A DNA stretch of 7,919 nt from Lachnospiraceae bacterium (GCA_014804565.1 JAAUZN010000084.1:60216-68134); one strand, 5' to 3'. Positions 1-6,780 are shown, counted from the stretch's first letter. Numbers and translations are program-made. Notes: a model not told the origin generated them from the sequence alone.

Positions 1-570
1 ATGGTCATGGGAGGGAGATTTGGAGACAATTCTATCTTCCTGACCATGAAGTATCGAGATAAGGGCGTCGATGATGTGCCCTTCGTGGAGACTATGGATG
101 TCTCCATTGAGGCGAGGGACACGATACGCATTACCGTGTATGAAAAGGCGCTGGCAGGATATGTGATGTATCTGGGGCGCTGTGTGTACTTTGATAAGGA
201 CGGCATCGTAGTGGAAACCTCCGAGGAGCAGACGGCAGGTGTCCCGCAGGTAACCGGACTTGCCTTCGACCATGTGATCCTGCATGAGCCGCTGCCGGTG
301 GACAAGCCGGAACTGTTTGATGAGATCCTGAACATTACCCAGCAGCTTGCCAAGTATTCGCTTGTGGCGGACAGGATCTACTTTGACAGCTCCTATCAGG
401 TAACGCTGTATTTCGGGGAAGCGAAGGTGGCACTGGGAGAGAATGAGGATATAGACGAAAAGATTCAGAAACTGCAGTACATATTGCCCAGCCTGTTGGG
501 AAAAAGTGGCACTTTGGATATGCGGGTATACAGTGAGGACGTCAAATCCTACAGTTTTGAGCAGGATTAG
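1..570 (+). CDS. ftsQ: Cell division protein FtsQ/DivIB, 3' portion (5' end outside the window)
   Basis: FtsQ/DivIB is a bitopic membrane protein of the divisome that holds FtsL and FtsB (DivIC) at the septum, with most of its mass outside the membrane. What is visible is 189 residues in a frame open to the window edge. It begins inside the POTRA region (GDNSIFLTMKY, then VPFVETMDVSIEARDTIRITVYEK) and continues through the typical core GYVMYLGRCVYFDKDGIVVE and VPQVTGL to a natural TAG stop. The cytoplasmic tail and transmembrane helix expected at the N-terminus are absent, so the real start lies upstream and the ATG at base 1 is probably an internal Met. The next gene is ftsZ, as in the dcw cluster of Firmicutes. 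Family assignment is by remembered motif pattern. The truncation comes from the window edge and is not a mutation. Confidence 0.85.
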   Translation: MVMGGRFGDNSIFLTMKYRDKGVDDVPFVETMDVSIEARDTIRITVYEKALAGYVMYLGRCVYFDKDGIVVETSEEQTAGVPQVTGLAFDHVILHEPLPVDKPELFDEILNITQQLAKYSLVADRIYFDSSYQVTLYFGEAKVALGENEDIDEKIQKLQYILPSLLGKSGTLDMRVYSEDVKSYSFEQD

Positions 571-626
571 GACAGCTTATCAGAGCGTGCGATGATATAA
601 ATCGTGATAAAAAAGAAAAAAATAGG

Positions 627-655
627 TTGCGAAGTTTGGAAAATAATTATATGAT
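627..655 (+). promoter_or_regulatory. Candidate sigma-A promoter for ftsZ
   Basis: TTGCGA (627-632) and TATGAT (650-655) are separated by exactly 17 bases in the AT-rich gap between ftsQ and ftsZ. They match the -35 and -10 consensus at 4 of 6 and 5 of 6 positions. Transcription would start near 662, leaving a leader of about 44 nt. The gap (571-705) holds no convincing ftsQ terminator, so read-through from ftsQ may also feed ftsZ. Confidence 0.55.
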
Positions 656-689
656 AAACTATATGAGTTTATTCGGAGTATTTGGGAGT

Positions 690-708
690 AGGAGGAGGAA
701 ACACCTTG
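690..708 (+). promoter_or_regulatory. Ribosome binding site and TTG start that fix the ftsZ start
   Basis: AGGAGGAGG (690-698) lies 7 nt before TTG at 706-708. The frame is also open from another TTG at 682, but starting there would translate the Shine-Dalgarno itself as Gly-Val-Gly-Gly-Gly, so 706 is preferred. Confidence 0.85.
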
Positions 709-1917
709 CTGGAGATTAAGTCGAATGAAGCGGAAGCCGCGGCGAAGATTATTGTAGTCGGTGTTGGCGGTGCGGGAAATAACGCTGTAAATAGAATGAT
801 AGACGAAGAGATAGACGGCGTGGAGTTTATCGGGATCAATACGGATAAGCAGGCGTTGCAGCTCTGCCGGGCGACCAGATTGTTACAGATCGGTGAGAAG
901 TTGACGAAGGGACTCGGCGCGGGAGCGAAGCCGGAGATCGGTGAAAAAGCGGCGGAGGAGAGCGCGGAGGAAGTGACGCAGGCTCTGAAGGGTGCGGACA
1001 TGGTGTTTGTCACCTGCGGTATGGGCGGCGGTACCGGTACAGGCGCGGCTCCGGTGGTGGCCAAGCTGGCGAAGGATATGGGTATCCTGACAGTCGGCGT
1101 GGTGACGAAGCCTTTCCGGTTCGAGGCGAAGACGCGTATGGCTAACGCCCTTTCCGGTATCGATAAGATCAAAGACAATGTGGATACGTTGATCGTGATC
1201 CCTAATGATAAATTGCTGGAGATCGTGGACAGGCGTACGACGATGCCGGAAGCCTTAAAGAAAGCGGATGAAGTATTGCAGCAGGCGGTGCAGGGCATTA
1301 CGGACCTGATCAATATGCCGGCGATCATCAATCTGGACTTTGCGGATGTGCAGACAGTCATGAAGGACAAGGGTATCGCCCATATCGGTATAGGTACCGG
1401 TAAGGGGGATGACAAGGCGACTGAGGCGGCGAAGATGGCAGTGGAGAGTCCGCTGCTCGAGACGACGATCACGGGAGCTACGCATGTGATCATCAACGTT
1501 TCCGGAGATATCTCGTTAGCCGATGCTTCCGATGCTTCCGATTATGTGAGAGCGCTCACGGGAGATGAGGTGAACATCATCTTCGGTGCGATGTATGACT
1601 CCAGTATGACTGATACCTGTAATGTGACGATCATCGCTACGGGAATCGAGGAGAAAGCGGCAAGGCAGGGTGGCCTTGGCTTCAAGAGCGGATACATAAC
1701 CCCCACCTCTCTGCAGGGTAAACCGGTGGGAACAGGCGTTGGTCTTGGCGGGTTCACAACGCCGGGCGTAGGTCTGAAACAGCCCATGGTCGGACAGCAG
1801 GGTGGACAGCCTAAGGGTCAGCCCGGTTTAAAGTCGATCGGCATCCAGAAGACAAACGATATCAAGAGCTCGGTGGAGGAGAAGTCCCTGGATATCCCCA
1901 GCTTCCTCAGAAAATAA
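706..1917 (+). CDS. ftsZ: Cell division GTPase FtsZ
   Basis: FtsZ is the tubulin-like GTPase that polymerises into the cytoplasmic Z-ring and recruits the divisome; during sporulation it also forms the polar septum. From the TTG at 706 the protein has 403 residues, a normal length. The N-terminal strand [17 protein letters not shown], the tubulin signature GGGTGTG (residues 107-113, followed by AAP) and the T7 loop NLDFADV (209-215, carrying the catalytic acids D211 and D214) are all intact. A Gly/Gln/Pro-rich linker (about 330-385) leads to the conserved C-terminal peptide DIPSFLRK, the docking site for partners such as FtsA and SepF. It follows ftsQ and ends 25 nt before a strong terminator, so it is the last gene of its transcription unit. 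The start upstream at 682 is rejected because it lies 5' of the Shine-Dalgarno. Confidence 0.97.
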   Translation: MLEIKSNEAEAAAKIIVVGVGGAGNNAVNRMIDEEIDGVEFIGINTDKQALQLCRATRLLQIGEKLTKGLGAGAKPEIGEKAAEESAEEVTQALKGADMVFVTCGMGGGTGTGAAPVVAKLAKDMGILTVGVVTKPFRFEAKTRMANALSGIDKIKDNVDTLIVIPNDKLLEIVDRRTTMPEALKKADEVLQQAVQGITDLINMPAIINLDFADVQTVMKDKGIAHIGIGTGKGDDKATEAAKMAVESPLLETTITGATHVIINVSGDISLADASDASDYVRALTGDEVNIIFGAMYDSSMTDTCNVTIIATGIEEKAARQGGLGFKSGYITPTSLQGKPVGTGVGLGGFTTPGVGLKQPMVGQQGGQPKGQPGLKSIGIQKTNDIKSSVEEKSLDIPSFLRK

Positions 1918-1942
1918 AAAGAGATTTCCCGAAGGGAATAAG

Positions 1943-1975
1943 AAAACCACAGGAGAATATCCTGTGGTTTTTTGT
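1943..1975 (+). terminator. Intrinsic terminator of ftsZ
   Basis: A perfect 12-bp stem, AAAACCACAGGA (1943-1954) with TCCTGTGGTTTT (1960-1971), has a 5-nt loop and runs into a T-rich tail (1968-1973). A smaller hairpin, TTCCC-GAA-GGGAA (1926-1938), sits just before it. This separates the division genes from spoIIGA-sigE. Confidence 0.92.
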
Positions 1976-2015
1976 TGGTATCTGTCTGGAAAAATAAAGG
2001 AAATGCTCCCTGATT

Positions 2016-2048
2016 GTGACAGAATATGCATCTTGTTTTTCTTATAAT
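2016..2048 (+). promoter_or_regulatory. Candidate spoIIG promoter with long (21-bp) spacer
   Basis: A perfect -10, TATAAT (2043-2048), is preceded by GTGACA (2016-2021), a 5 of 6 match to the -35 consensus, with 21 bp between them instead of 17. The Bacillus subtilis spoIIG promoter is known for a similarly over-long spacer (22 bp) and for needing phosphorylated Spo0A. A weak 0A-like half-box (TGTCACA on the minus strand, 5 of 7 to TGTCGAA) overlaps the -35. Transcription would start near 2055, giving an 18-nt leader that just includes the spoIIGA ribosome binding site. Spo0A control is inferred from the family and is not shown by the sequence. Confidence 0.5.
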
Positions 2049-2061
2049 GGAGGTGAAATAC

Positions 2062-2075
2062 GGAGGTGTAATGTG
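2062..2075 (+). promoter_or_regulatory. Ribosome binding site and GTG start of spoIIGA
   Basis: GGAGGT (2062-2067) lies 5 nt before GTG (2073-2075). The frame is open from a GTG at 2016, but that codon overlaps the promoter -35. The protein from 2073 begins [11 protein letters not shown], the expected SpoIIGA N-terminus. Confidence 0.8.
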
Positions 2076-2882
2076 TATTACAAATTATATATTGACAGTG
2101 TTTTTATCCTGCAGATGATAACGGATCTGTATCTGTTATCTCTGGCCGGACAGCTTTTACGGCGTACTGCCACGCGCCGGAAAAAATGGCTGGGGGCTGT
2201 AGTGGGAGCCGGGATGAGCTGTCTGTTTCTTATGTTGCCGATATTTACGGTGGGAGGCAGACTTTTACTCGGCGCGTTGCCTGTCAGTATGTGTATGATG
2301 TGTCTCACCTATCGGATATACGGTGTGCGCAGTCTTTTCCGGGCATCCCTGGCGATGGCGGCTGCAGGCTTTTTTTTCGGCAGCGCCATGATATGGATTC
2401 TGAACCGCTTAAGATTCATTCTGAAGGGTAAAGGAAGTCTCTTTTTAAGCTTGGCAGCGGCCACTCTGGCCTATGGGATCCTCAGGCTCCTCATAGGCAG
2501 ATTTATGAGAAGGAGGGCGGATACCCTGCGGACGGTGTGTCTCTACGCGCCGCCGGGACAGGAGATCCGGGTGCAGGCGCTGGTGGATACCGGGAATCAT
2601 CTGACCGATCCCATAAGCGGGGCACCGGTGAGTCTGATCAGCAGACGGATCGCCAGGTGTTTAGCGCCTTGTCTGGTGGAAGAAAAATACCATGCGATCC
2701 CCTATCACAGCGTGGGGCGGCGAAACGGTATCCTTTCCGCCTATGAGCTTCCCGGGATGCGGATCGAGGAGGCGGGAGAAGTGCTTGTGAGAGAACATAT
2801 CATAGTTGCGATTTGTGATGCAGGCATATCGGAGGATAGCGCCTATCAAATGATATTACACCCTGGGTTATTAGAAAACTAG
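2073..2882 (+). CDS. spoIIGA: Sporulation sigma-E processing aspartic protease SpoIIGA
   Basis: SpoIIGA is a membrane aspartic protease in the mother cell that removes the pro-sequence from pro-sigma-E after the SpoIIR signal arrives from the forespore. From the GTG at 2073 it has 269 residues, somewhat shorter than the roughly 309 of B. subtilis. The N-terminal half carries about five hydrophobic helices (roughly residues 8-29, 39-60, 62-80, 91-111 and 122-142) separated by basic turns. The C-terminal half is the protease domain with the catalytic motif LVDTGN, active-site Asp at residue 172. Such proteases act as dimers because each subunit supplies one Asp. The TAG stop is directly followed by the sigE ribosome binding site, so the two genes are co-transcribed and probably translationally linked. 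No defect seen. Confidence 0.95.
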   Translation: MYYKLYIDSVFILQMITDLYLLSLAGQLLRRTATRRKKWLGAVVGAGMSCLFLMLPIFTVGGRLLLGALPVSMCMMCLTYRIYGVRSLFRASLAMAAAGFFFGSAMIWILNRLRFILKGKGSLFLSLAAATLAYGILRLLIGRFMRRRADTLRTVCLYAPPGQEIRVQALVDTGNHLTDPISGAPVSLISRRIARCLAPCLVEEKYHAIPYHSVGRRNGILSAYELPGMRIEEAGEVLVREHIIVAICDAGISEDSAYQMILHPGLLEN

Positions 2883-2893
2883 GAGGAAGAAGA

Positions 2894-3634
2894 ATGGTTT
2901 TAAAAGTGGCAATTCCCGGTAAGATTCAATTTAAGATGGTGCACAGAGAACCGAAATTCCTGATGGCCAGACAGGGAGATATTCATTACATAGGAGGGGC
3001 AGAGGTGCTGCCGCCGCCCCTCGAGAGCGACAGGGAAACAGAGATCATTGGTGATCTGGGAACAGAGTATGAGGATGAGGCAAAATCGATTCTGATAGAG
3101 CATAACTTAAGACTGGTGGTGTACATAGCGAAAAAGTTTGACAATACGGGAGTGGGCGTGGAAGACCTGATCTCCATAGGGACCATCGGACTGATCAAGT
3201 CCATCAACACCTTTAACCCGGAAAAGAACATTAAGCTGGCAACTTATGCTTCCCGCTGCATTGAGAATGAGATCTTAATGTACCTCAGAAGAAATAACAA
3301 GCATCGTATGGAGGTCTCCATCGACGAGCCGCTGAATGTGGATTGGGACGGAAATGAGCTGTTGCTCTCGGATATCCTGGGGACGGAGGAGGATGTGATC
3401 TACAAGGATCTGGAAAATGAGGTGGAGAAAAAACTTCTGATCCGGGCGATCGCAAAGCTGTCTGAGCGGGAACAGACGATCATACGGCTGCGGTTCGGTA
3501 TCGGCAATGCGGAGGGTAAGGAACTGACCCAGAAGGAAGTGGCGGAATTGTTAGGAATTTCACAATCTTACATTTCCCGGCTTGAGAAAAAGATCATGCG
3601 GAGACTTAAGAAAGAAATGAGCAAGGATACTTGA
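2894..3634 (+). CDS. sigE: RNA polymerase sporulation sigma factor SigE (pro-sigma-E)
   Basis: Sigma-E directs early mother-cell transcription and is made as an inactive, membrane-associated precursor. The protein has 246 residues. Residues 1 to about 31 form a basic, moderately hydrophobic pro-sequence ending just before [12 protein letters not shown], where the mature family members begin; the cut should fall near HYIGG (residues 31-35). Region 2 follows: [33 protein letters not shown], then [20 protein letters not shown] with the core-binding and -10 recognition helices. The middle carries [20 protein letters not shown], typical of SigE. Region 4 ends with the helix-turn-helix [20 protein letters not shown]. 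The ATG is placed 7 nt after AGGAGG (2881-2886), which abuts the spoIIGA stop. The pro-sequence shows little resemblance to that of B. subtilis, which is usual across clostridia. Confidence 0.97.
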   Translation: MVLKVAIPGKIQFKMVHREPKFLMARQGDIHYIGGAEVLPPPLESDRETEIIGDLGTEYEDEAKSILIEHNLRLVVYIAKKFDNTGVGVEDLISIGTIGLIKSINTFNPEKNIKLATYASRCIENEILMYLRRNNKHRMEVSIDEPLNVDWDGNELLLSDILGTEEDVIYKDLENEVEKKLLIRAIAKLSEREQTIIRLRFGIGNAEGKELTQKEVAELLGISQSYISRLEKKIMRRLKKEMSKDT

Positions 3635-3675
3635 ACCGATTCAAGTGCCTTGCATCGATTCAAGTACCTTGAATC
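3621..3675 (+). repeat. Two consecutive hairpins built on a 16-bp direct repeat at the sigE 3' end
   Basis: CGATTCAAGTGCCTTG (3637-3652) and CGATTCAAGTACCTTG (3656-3671) are direct repeats with one mismatch, offset by 19 bp. Each forms its own stem. GCAAGG plus ACTTGAA (3621-3635, overlapping the sigE stop) pairs with TTCAAGT plus CCTTGC (3640-3653) around a CCGA loop. GATTCAAG (3657-3664) pairs with CTTGAATC (3668-3675) around TAC. A T-rich but interrupted stretch follows (3676-3694), so the pair may serve as the sigE terminator, although the T run is poorer than in the other two terminators here. Confidence 0.7.
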
Positions 3676-3684
3676 TATATTTGT

Positions 3685-3713
3685 TTGCTTTTTATATCGG
3701 TTAAGCGTATAAT
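3685..3713 (+). promoter_or_regulatory. Candidate sigma-A promoter of the response regulator gene
   Basis: A perfect -10, TATAAT (3708-3713), lies 17 bp after TTGCTT (3685-3690), a 3 of 6 match to the -35. Transcription would start near 3720, 34 nt before the ATG. It lies directly downstream of the sigE hairpins, so the next gene need not depend on spoIIG transcription. Confidence 0.55.
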
Positions 3714-3753
3714 GGAAAAAAGTACGGCATTCAGGGACTGATTTGGGGGACAA

Positions 3754-5748
3754 ATGAAAAAAATTATTTTGATCGTCGATGACGACAGATTGACACTGGC
3801 CACGGCACAGAAGCTTTTGGAGAGCGAATACAAGGTGGTGGCTGTAAATTCAGGAAGTCAGGCATACAAATATCTGGAGCGGCACACGCCGGACCTGATC
3901 CTTTTAGACATCAATATGCCGGAAATCGGCGGTTTTGAGGTGATGGAAACCCTGCGGAAGGATCAGCGCTGGAAAAAAATACCTGTGATCTTTCTGACGG
4001 CGGACCGCAGTGCGGAGACGGAAATCGAGTGCTTCCGCGTAGGAGCGAACGACTATATCTCCAAGCCCTTTGAGCCCAATATCCTGTTAAGCCGTACAAA
4101 AAGCACGATAGAGCTGGATGGCTATCGGAAAGACTTGCAGCGCAGGCTGGACGAAAAGACGAAGGAGATGGAGCGCGTCACGATCCAGGCGATCATGACC
4201 GTTGCCAACACGGTGGATGCCAAGGACGACTATACCAAGGGGCACTCCATGAGGGTAGCGGCATACGCCGAGCTTCTGGCTCAGCGGTTGGGCTGGTCGG
4301 AGGAGGATATTCAGAATATTTATTATGTGGCGATGATGCATGATGTGGGAAAGATCGGGGTCCCGGACGCTGTGCTCAATAAGCCCTTCAGGCTGACAGA
4401 TGTGGAGTTTCGGCTGATCAAGGGGCATACCATGGTGGGTGCGGAGATCTTAAATGATTTTAAGACTTTTCCCAATATCAGTGTGGGCGCCAAATATCAT
4501 CACGAAAGATACGACGGAAAGGGATATCCGGAGGGGCTTAAGGGAGAATCCATTCCTCTGGTGGCACGGGTGATCGGATTGGTGGACTCCTACGATGCCA
4601 TGACCAGCAACCGGGTTTACCGCAGAAGACTGAATGACGAAGTCGTCATGGAAGAGCTGGAAAGGGGCAAGGGAACCCAGTGGGATCCCGACCTTGTAGA
4701 TATCTTTATAGAGCTGATCAAGGAAGGAGCTCTGGAGAAGGTGTGGATGCCGGAGGAAGATATGGCGACACCGATCTTTGACAGCGGCAAGATCGTAGGC
4801 ATGACGATGGGAGACGAGGAGATTCGGGAATCGCCCATCGATTATCTGACAGGTCTTTTGAGTAAGCGAAAGGGAGAGTATGATATTTCCGTAGGCCTGC
4901 GGGCAGAGGGGGGAACCTTGATGCTCATAGATCTGAACCAGTTCAGTCAGATCAATGATCTGCATGGGCATTTGATGGGAGATTATGCTTTGAAAATGGT
5001 TGCCGATGTACTGCGGGATGTAGGCCGAAATGATCTGGTCTGCAGAACCGGCGGAGATGAGTTTTTATTTTATCTGTCGGGCATAACTGATGAGGATATC
5101 GTCAAGGAAAAGGTGGAGCAGCTTCTTGCCGCTTATGAAGAGAAGCGGAACGAGGTGGAGCTGCTTAAGGAAGCCGATCTCTCCGTGGGTATCTGTATAT
5201 CGGGTCCGGGCTGCAGGGAGTTTGAGGAGCTTTACAGGCGGGCAGATAAGGCGCTTTATCTGGTAAAGCAGAATCCCGGACAGCGATATGGATTCTACCA
5301 GAAAACCGGTATTTTACGGACGCCTGAGCAGTCTCAGGGGGATCTGGATAAGATCATGGATGCCATCAAGAATCAGGAGACGTATCAGGGTGCCTTTCAG
5401 GTGGACTATAGCGACTTTAACCATGTTTATGATTTTGTGACACATATGTCGGAACGAAACAAAAAGGAGACGCAGCTTTTGCTCTTCACTCTGTTTTCGT
5501 CAAACGGCGGGGATGTACAGCTGGAGCGTATGGAGATGGCCATGCAGTGCATGGAACAGGCGATCTGTAAGTCTCTGCGCGGCGTGGATGTGGGTGCAAG
5601 ATACAGCAGTTCTCAGTTCCTTGTGGTGCTTTTGGGAACAGAGAGAGAAAATGTGCGCGTGGTGACAGACCGTATCATACAGAATTATTTTAAGCTCTAT
5701 GGCGAAAAAGATATTACGATCACTTTTGATATTGCGAAATTTAACTGA
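3754..5748 (+). CDS. Response regulator with HD-GYP, GGDEF and degenerate GGDEF-like domains (cyclic-di-GMP turnover)
   Basis: A soluble 664-residue regulator that should both make and break cyclic-di-GMP. REC domain, 1-120: acidic pocket D9-D11, phosphoacceptor D52 in LLDINMP, T82 and K104. A helical linker (about 118-150) leads to the HD-GYP phosphodiesterase domain (about 150-345) with all metal ligands: H164, H196-D197 in MMHDVGK, H225, H249-H250 in HHERYDGKGYP, and D278. The GGDEF domain (about 361-525) has DYLTGLL, IDLNQFSQIND and an intact GGDEF at 433-437. It lacks the RxxD inhibitory site because residue 424 is Gly. Residues about 545-664 resemble another GGDEF fold in which the motif position reads SSSQF (618-622). 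No signal peptide or membrane helix is seen, so it acts in the cytoplasm. The ATG follows GGGGGA by 3 nt. No partner histidine kinase is nearby, so its input is unknown. The gene ends in its own terminator and converges on sigG. Confidence 0.9.
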   Translation: MKKIILIVDDDRLTLATAQKLLESEYKVVAVNSGSQAYKYLERHTPDLILLDINMPEIGGFEVMETLRKDQRWKKIPVIFLTADRSAETEIECFRVGANDYISKPFEPNILLSRTKSTIELDGYRKDLQRRLDEKTKEMERVTIQAIMTVANTVDAKDDYTKGHSMRVAAYAELLAQRLGWSEEDIQNIYYVAMMHDVGKIGVPDAVLNKPFRLTDVEFRLIKGHTMVGAEILNDFKTFPNISVGAKYHHERYDGKGYPEGLKGESIPLVARVIGLVDSYDAMTSNRVYRRRLNDEVVMEELERGKGTQWDPDLVDIFIELIKEGALEKVWMPEEDMATPIFDSGKIVGMTMGDEEIRESPIDYLTGLLSKRKGEYDISVGLRAEGGTLMLIDLNQFSQINDLHGHLMGDYALKMVADVLRDVGRNDLVCRTGGDEFLFYLSGITDEDIVKEKVEQLLAAYEEKRNEVELLKEADLSVGICISGPGCREFEELYRRADKALYLVKQNPGQRYGFYQKTGILRTPEQSQGDLDKIMDAIKNQETYQGAFQVDYSDFNHVYDFVTHMSERNKKETQLLLFTLFSSNGGDVQLERMEMAMQCMEQAICKSLRGVDVGARYSSSQFLVVLLGTERENVRVVTDRIIQNYFKLYGEKDITITFDIAKFN

Positions 5749-5754
5749 TGTGAC

Positions 5755-5786
5755 AAGGAGCCGGGAAATCTCTCCCGGCTCCTTTT
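5755..5786 (+). terminator. Intrinsic terminator between the converging response regulator and sigG genes
   Basis: A perfect 12-bp GC-rich stem, AAGGAGCCGGGA (5755-5766) with TCCCGGCTCCTT (5773-5784), has a 6-nt loop and TTTT at its end. It starts 6 nt after the response regulator stop. Read on the minus strand the same stem follows sigG but has only a TT tail, so it is a weaker terminator in that direction. Confidence 0.88.
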
Positions 5787-5799
5787 GATGCAACAGGGA

Positions 5800-6579
5800 T
5801 CATGCGGTCAGATAGAGCCGCATGGTCTTTAAGGCATTTTTTTCCAGACGGGAGACCTGGGCCTGGGAAATACCGATTTTTTCGGCAACCTCCATCTGGG
5901 TCTTCCCCTCGAAGAAACGCAGCGAGATGATCTCGTGTTCCCGCTTGGTCAGCTTTTTCATGGCTTCGCTCAAGGAGATATGCTCTACCCAGACCTCCTC
6001 GCCGCTTTTCTTGTCACTGATCTGGTCCATTACATAGAGAGTGTCGCCGCCGTCCGTGTAGACCGGTTCATAGAGACTTAAAGGGCTTTGGATGGCATCC
6101 AGCGCGTAGACGATATCCTCCTTGGGGACGCCGATCTCGCTGGCGATCTCTGTGACGGTGGGTTCTCTGGAATTGGTGCGGGTCAGATGCTCCTTGGCGT
6201 AGATGGCTTTGTAGGCGGTGTCCTTTAAGGAGCGGGAGACCCGAATGGAATTGGCATCCCTGAGATAGCGGCGGATCTCTCCGACGATCATGGGAACAGC
6301 ATAAGTGCTGAATTTTACGTTCAGCGTGCTGTCAAAATTGTCGATTGCTTTGATCAGTCCCACGCAGCCGATCTGAAAGAGATCATCCACATTTTCACTG
6401 CTGGAATGAAAGCGTTTGATCACGCTTAAGACCAGGCGAAGGTTGCCCTTGATATAGGTCATGCGGGCGTCCTGGTCTCCCTCCTCGATCTTTTTAAACA
6501 GTTCCTCTTTTTCCGTGCTTTTTAAGAGCGGCAGTTTGGCAGTGTTCACGCCGCAGATTTCTACTTTGCCCTGTATCAT
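5800..6579 (-). CDS. sigG: RNA polymerase sporulation sigma factor SigG
   Basis: Sigma-G drives late forespore transcription after engulfment. From the ATG at 6579 the protein has 259 residues, matching the usual 260, and begins MIQGKVEICGVNTAKLP, the SigG hallmark. Region 2 (NLRLVLSVIKRF, VDDLFQIGCVGLIKAIDNFD, VKFSTYAVPMIVGEIRRYLRD), the SRSLKD stretch, region 3, ALDAIQSPLSLYEPVYTDGGD and the region 4 helix-turn-helix QMEVAEKIGISQAQVSRLEK are intact. The frame extends 22 codons further, to 6645, but that part has no family resemblance and overlaps the candidate promoter. The only Shine-Dalgarno-like sequence for 6579 is AAAGG at a long 11-nt spacing, so translation may be weak. The gene points towards sigE, unlike the tandem arrangement in Bacillus. 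Residue 44, normally Asn in SigG, is Lys here. Confidence 0.96.
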   Translation of the reverse strand: MIQGKVEICGVNTAKLPLLKSTEKEELFKKIEEGDQDARMTYIKGNLRLVLSVIKRFHSSSENVDDLFQIGCVGLIKAIDNFDSTLNVKFSTYAVPMIVGEIRRYLRDANSIRVSRSLKDTAYKAIYAKEHLTRTNSREPTVTEIASEIGVPKEDIVYALDAIQSPLSLYEPVYTDGGDTLYVMDQISDKKSGEEVWVEHISLSEAMKKLTKREHEIISLRFFEGKTQMEVAEKIGISQAQVSRLEKNALKTMRLYLTA

Positions 6580-6643
6580 AACTGTACCAGCCTTTCGTAT
6601 GGATTTTGCCCGTGGGCAGGCGCTTTGTGATTCGTTTGGTAAC

Positions 6644-6673
6644 AAGGATGCGCGATTGACAGGAATTTATTCA
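6644..6673 (-). promoter_or_regulatory. Candidate forespore-type (sigma-G/sigma-F) promoter of sigG
   Basis: On the minus strand TGAATA (6673-6668) is followed after 17 bp by CATCCTT (6650-6644). These fit the sigma-G -35 pattern and 6 of 7 positions of its -10 pattern (CATNHTA). Sigma-F recognises related sites and is the usual first activator of sigG. The leader would be about 60 nt. It is a short match found by eye. Confidence 0.4.
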
Positions 6674-6705
6674 CAAAATCTTAAGGAAAAAAATGAGGAT
6701 AGGAT

Positions 6706-6734
6706 TTTACAAAAGAGAAGTTTTTTGGTACATT
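6706..6734 (+). promoter_or_regulatory. Candidate sigma-A promoter of the zinc-ribbon gene
   Basis: TTTACA (6706-6711, 5 of 6) and TACATT (6729-6734, 4 of 6) are 17 bp apart in the 201-bp gap between the divergent sigG and zinc-ribbon genes. The gap (6580-6780) otherwise holds the sigG promoter candidate; no RNA gene or further coding region was seen in it. Confidence 0.4.
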
Positions 6735-6780
6735 ATTGTAAGAACAGAACGAATGAAAAGATAATTGAGGAGTGATAGGT

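Noticed and set aside
591..623. Possible ftsQ terminator after the stop
   Set aside because: Only a 4-bp stem (CGAT/ATCG) is possible and it is followed by A residues, not T.
682..705. Upstream TTG start for ftsZ
   Set aside because: The extra eight codons include the Shine-Dalgarno AGGAGGAGG, which correctly serves the TTG at 706.
669..1496. Long open frame on the minus strand opposite ftsZ (275 codons)
   Set aside because: It lies entirely opposite a certain ftsZ, has no ribosome binding site, and its low-complexity Ser/Ala/Pro/Ile protein matches no family I know. It is a codon-bias shadow.
4087..4971. Minus-strand frames opposite the response regulator
   Set aside because: The plus strand has intact REC, HD-GYP and GGDEF motifs throughout; these are shadows.
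6580..6645. N-terminal extension of SigG to an ATG at 6645
   Set aside because: The 22 extra residues have no family resemblance, and the upstream ATG overlaps the candidate -10 element; the conserved SigG start fits the ATG at 6579.
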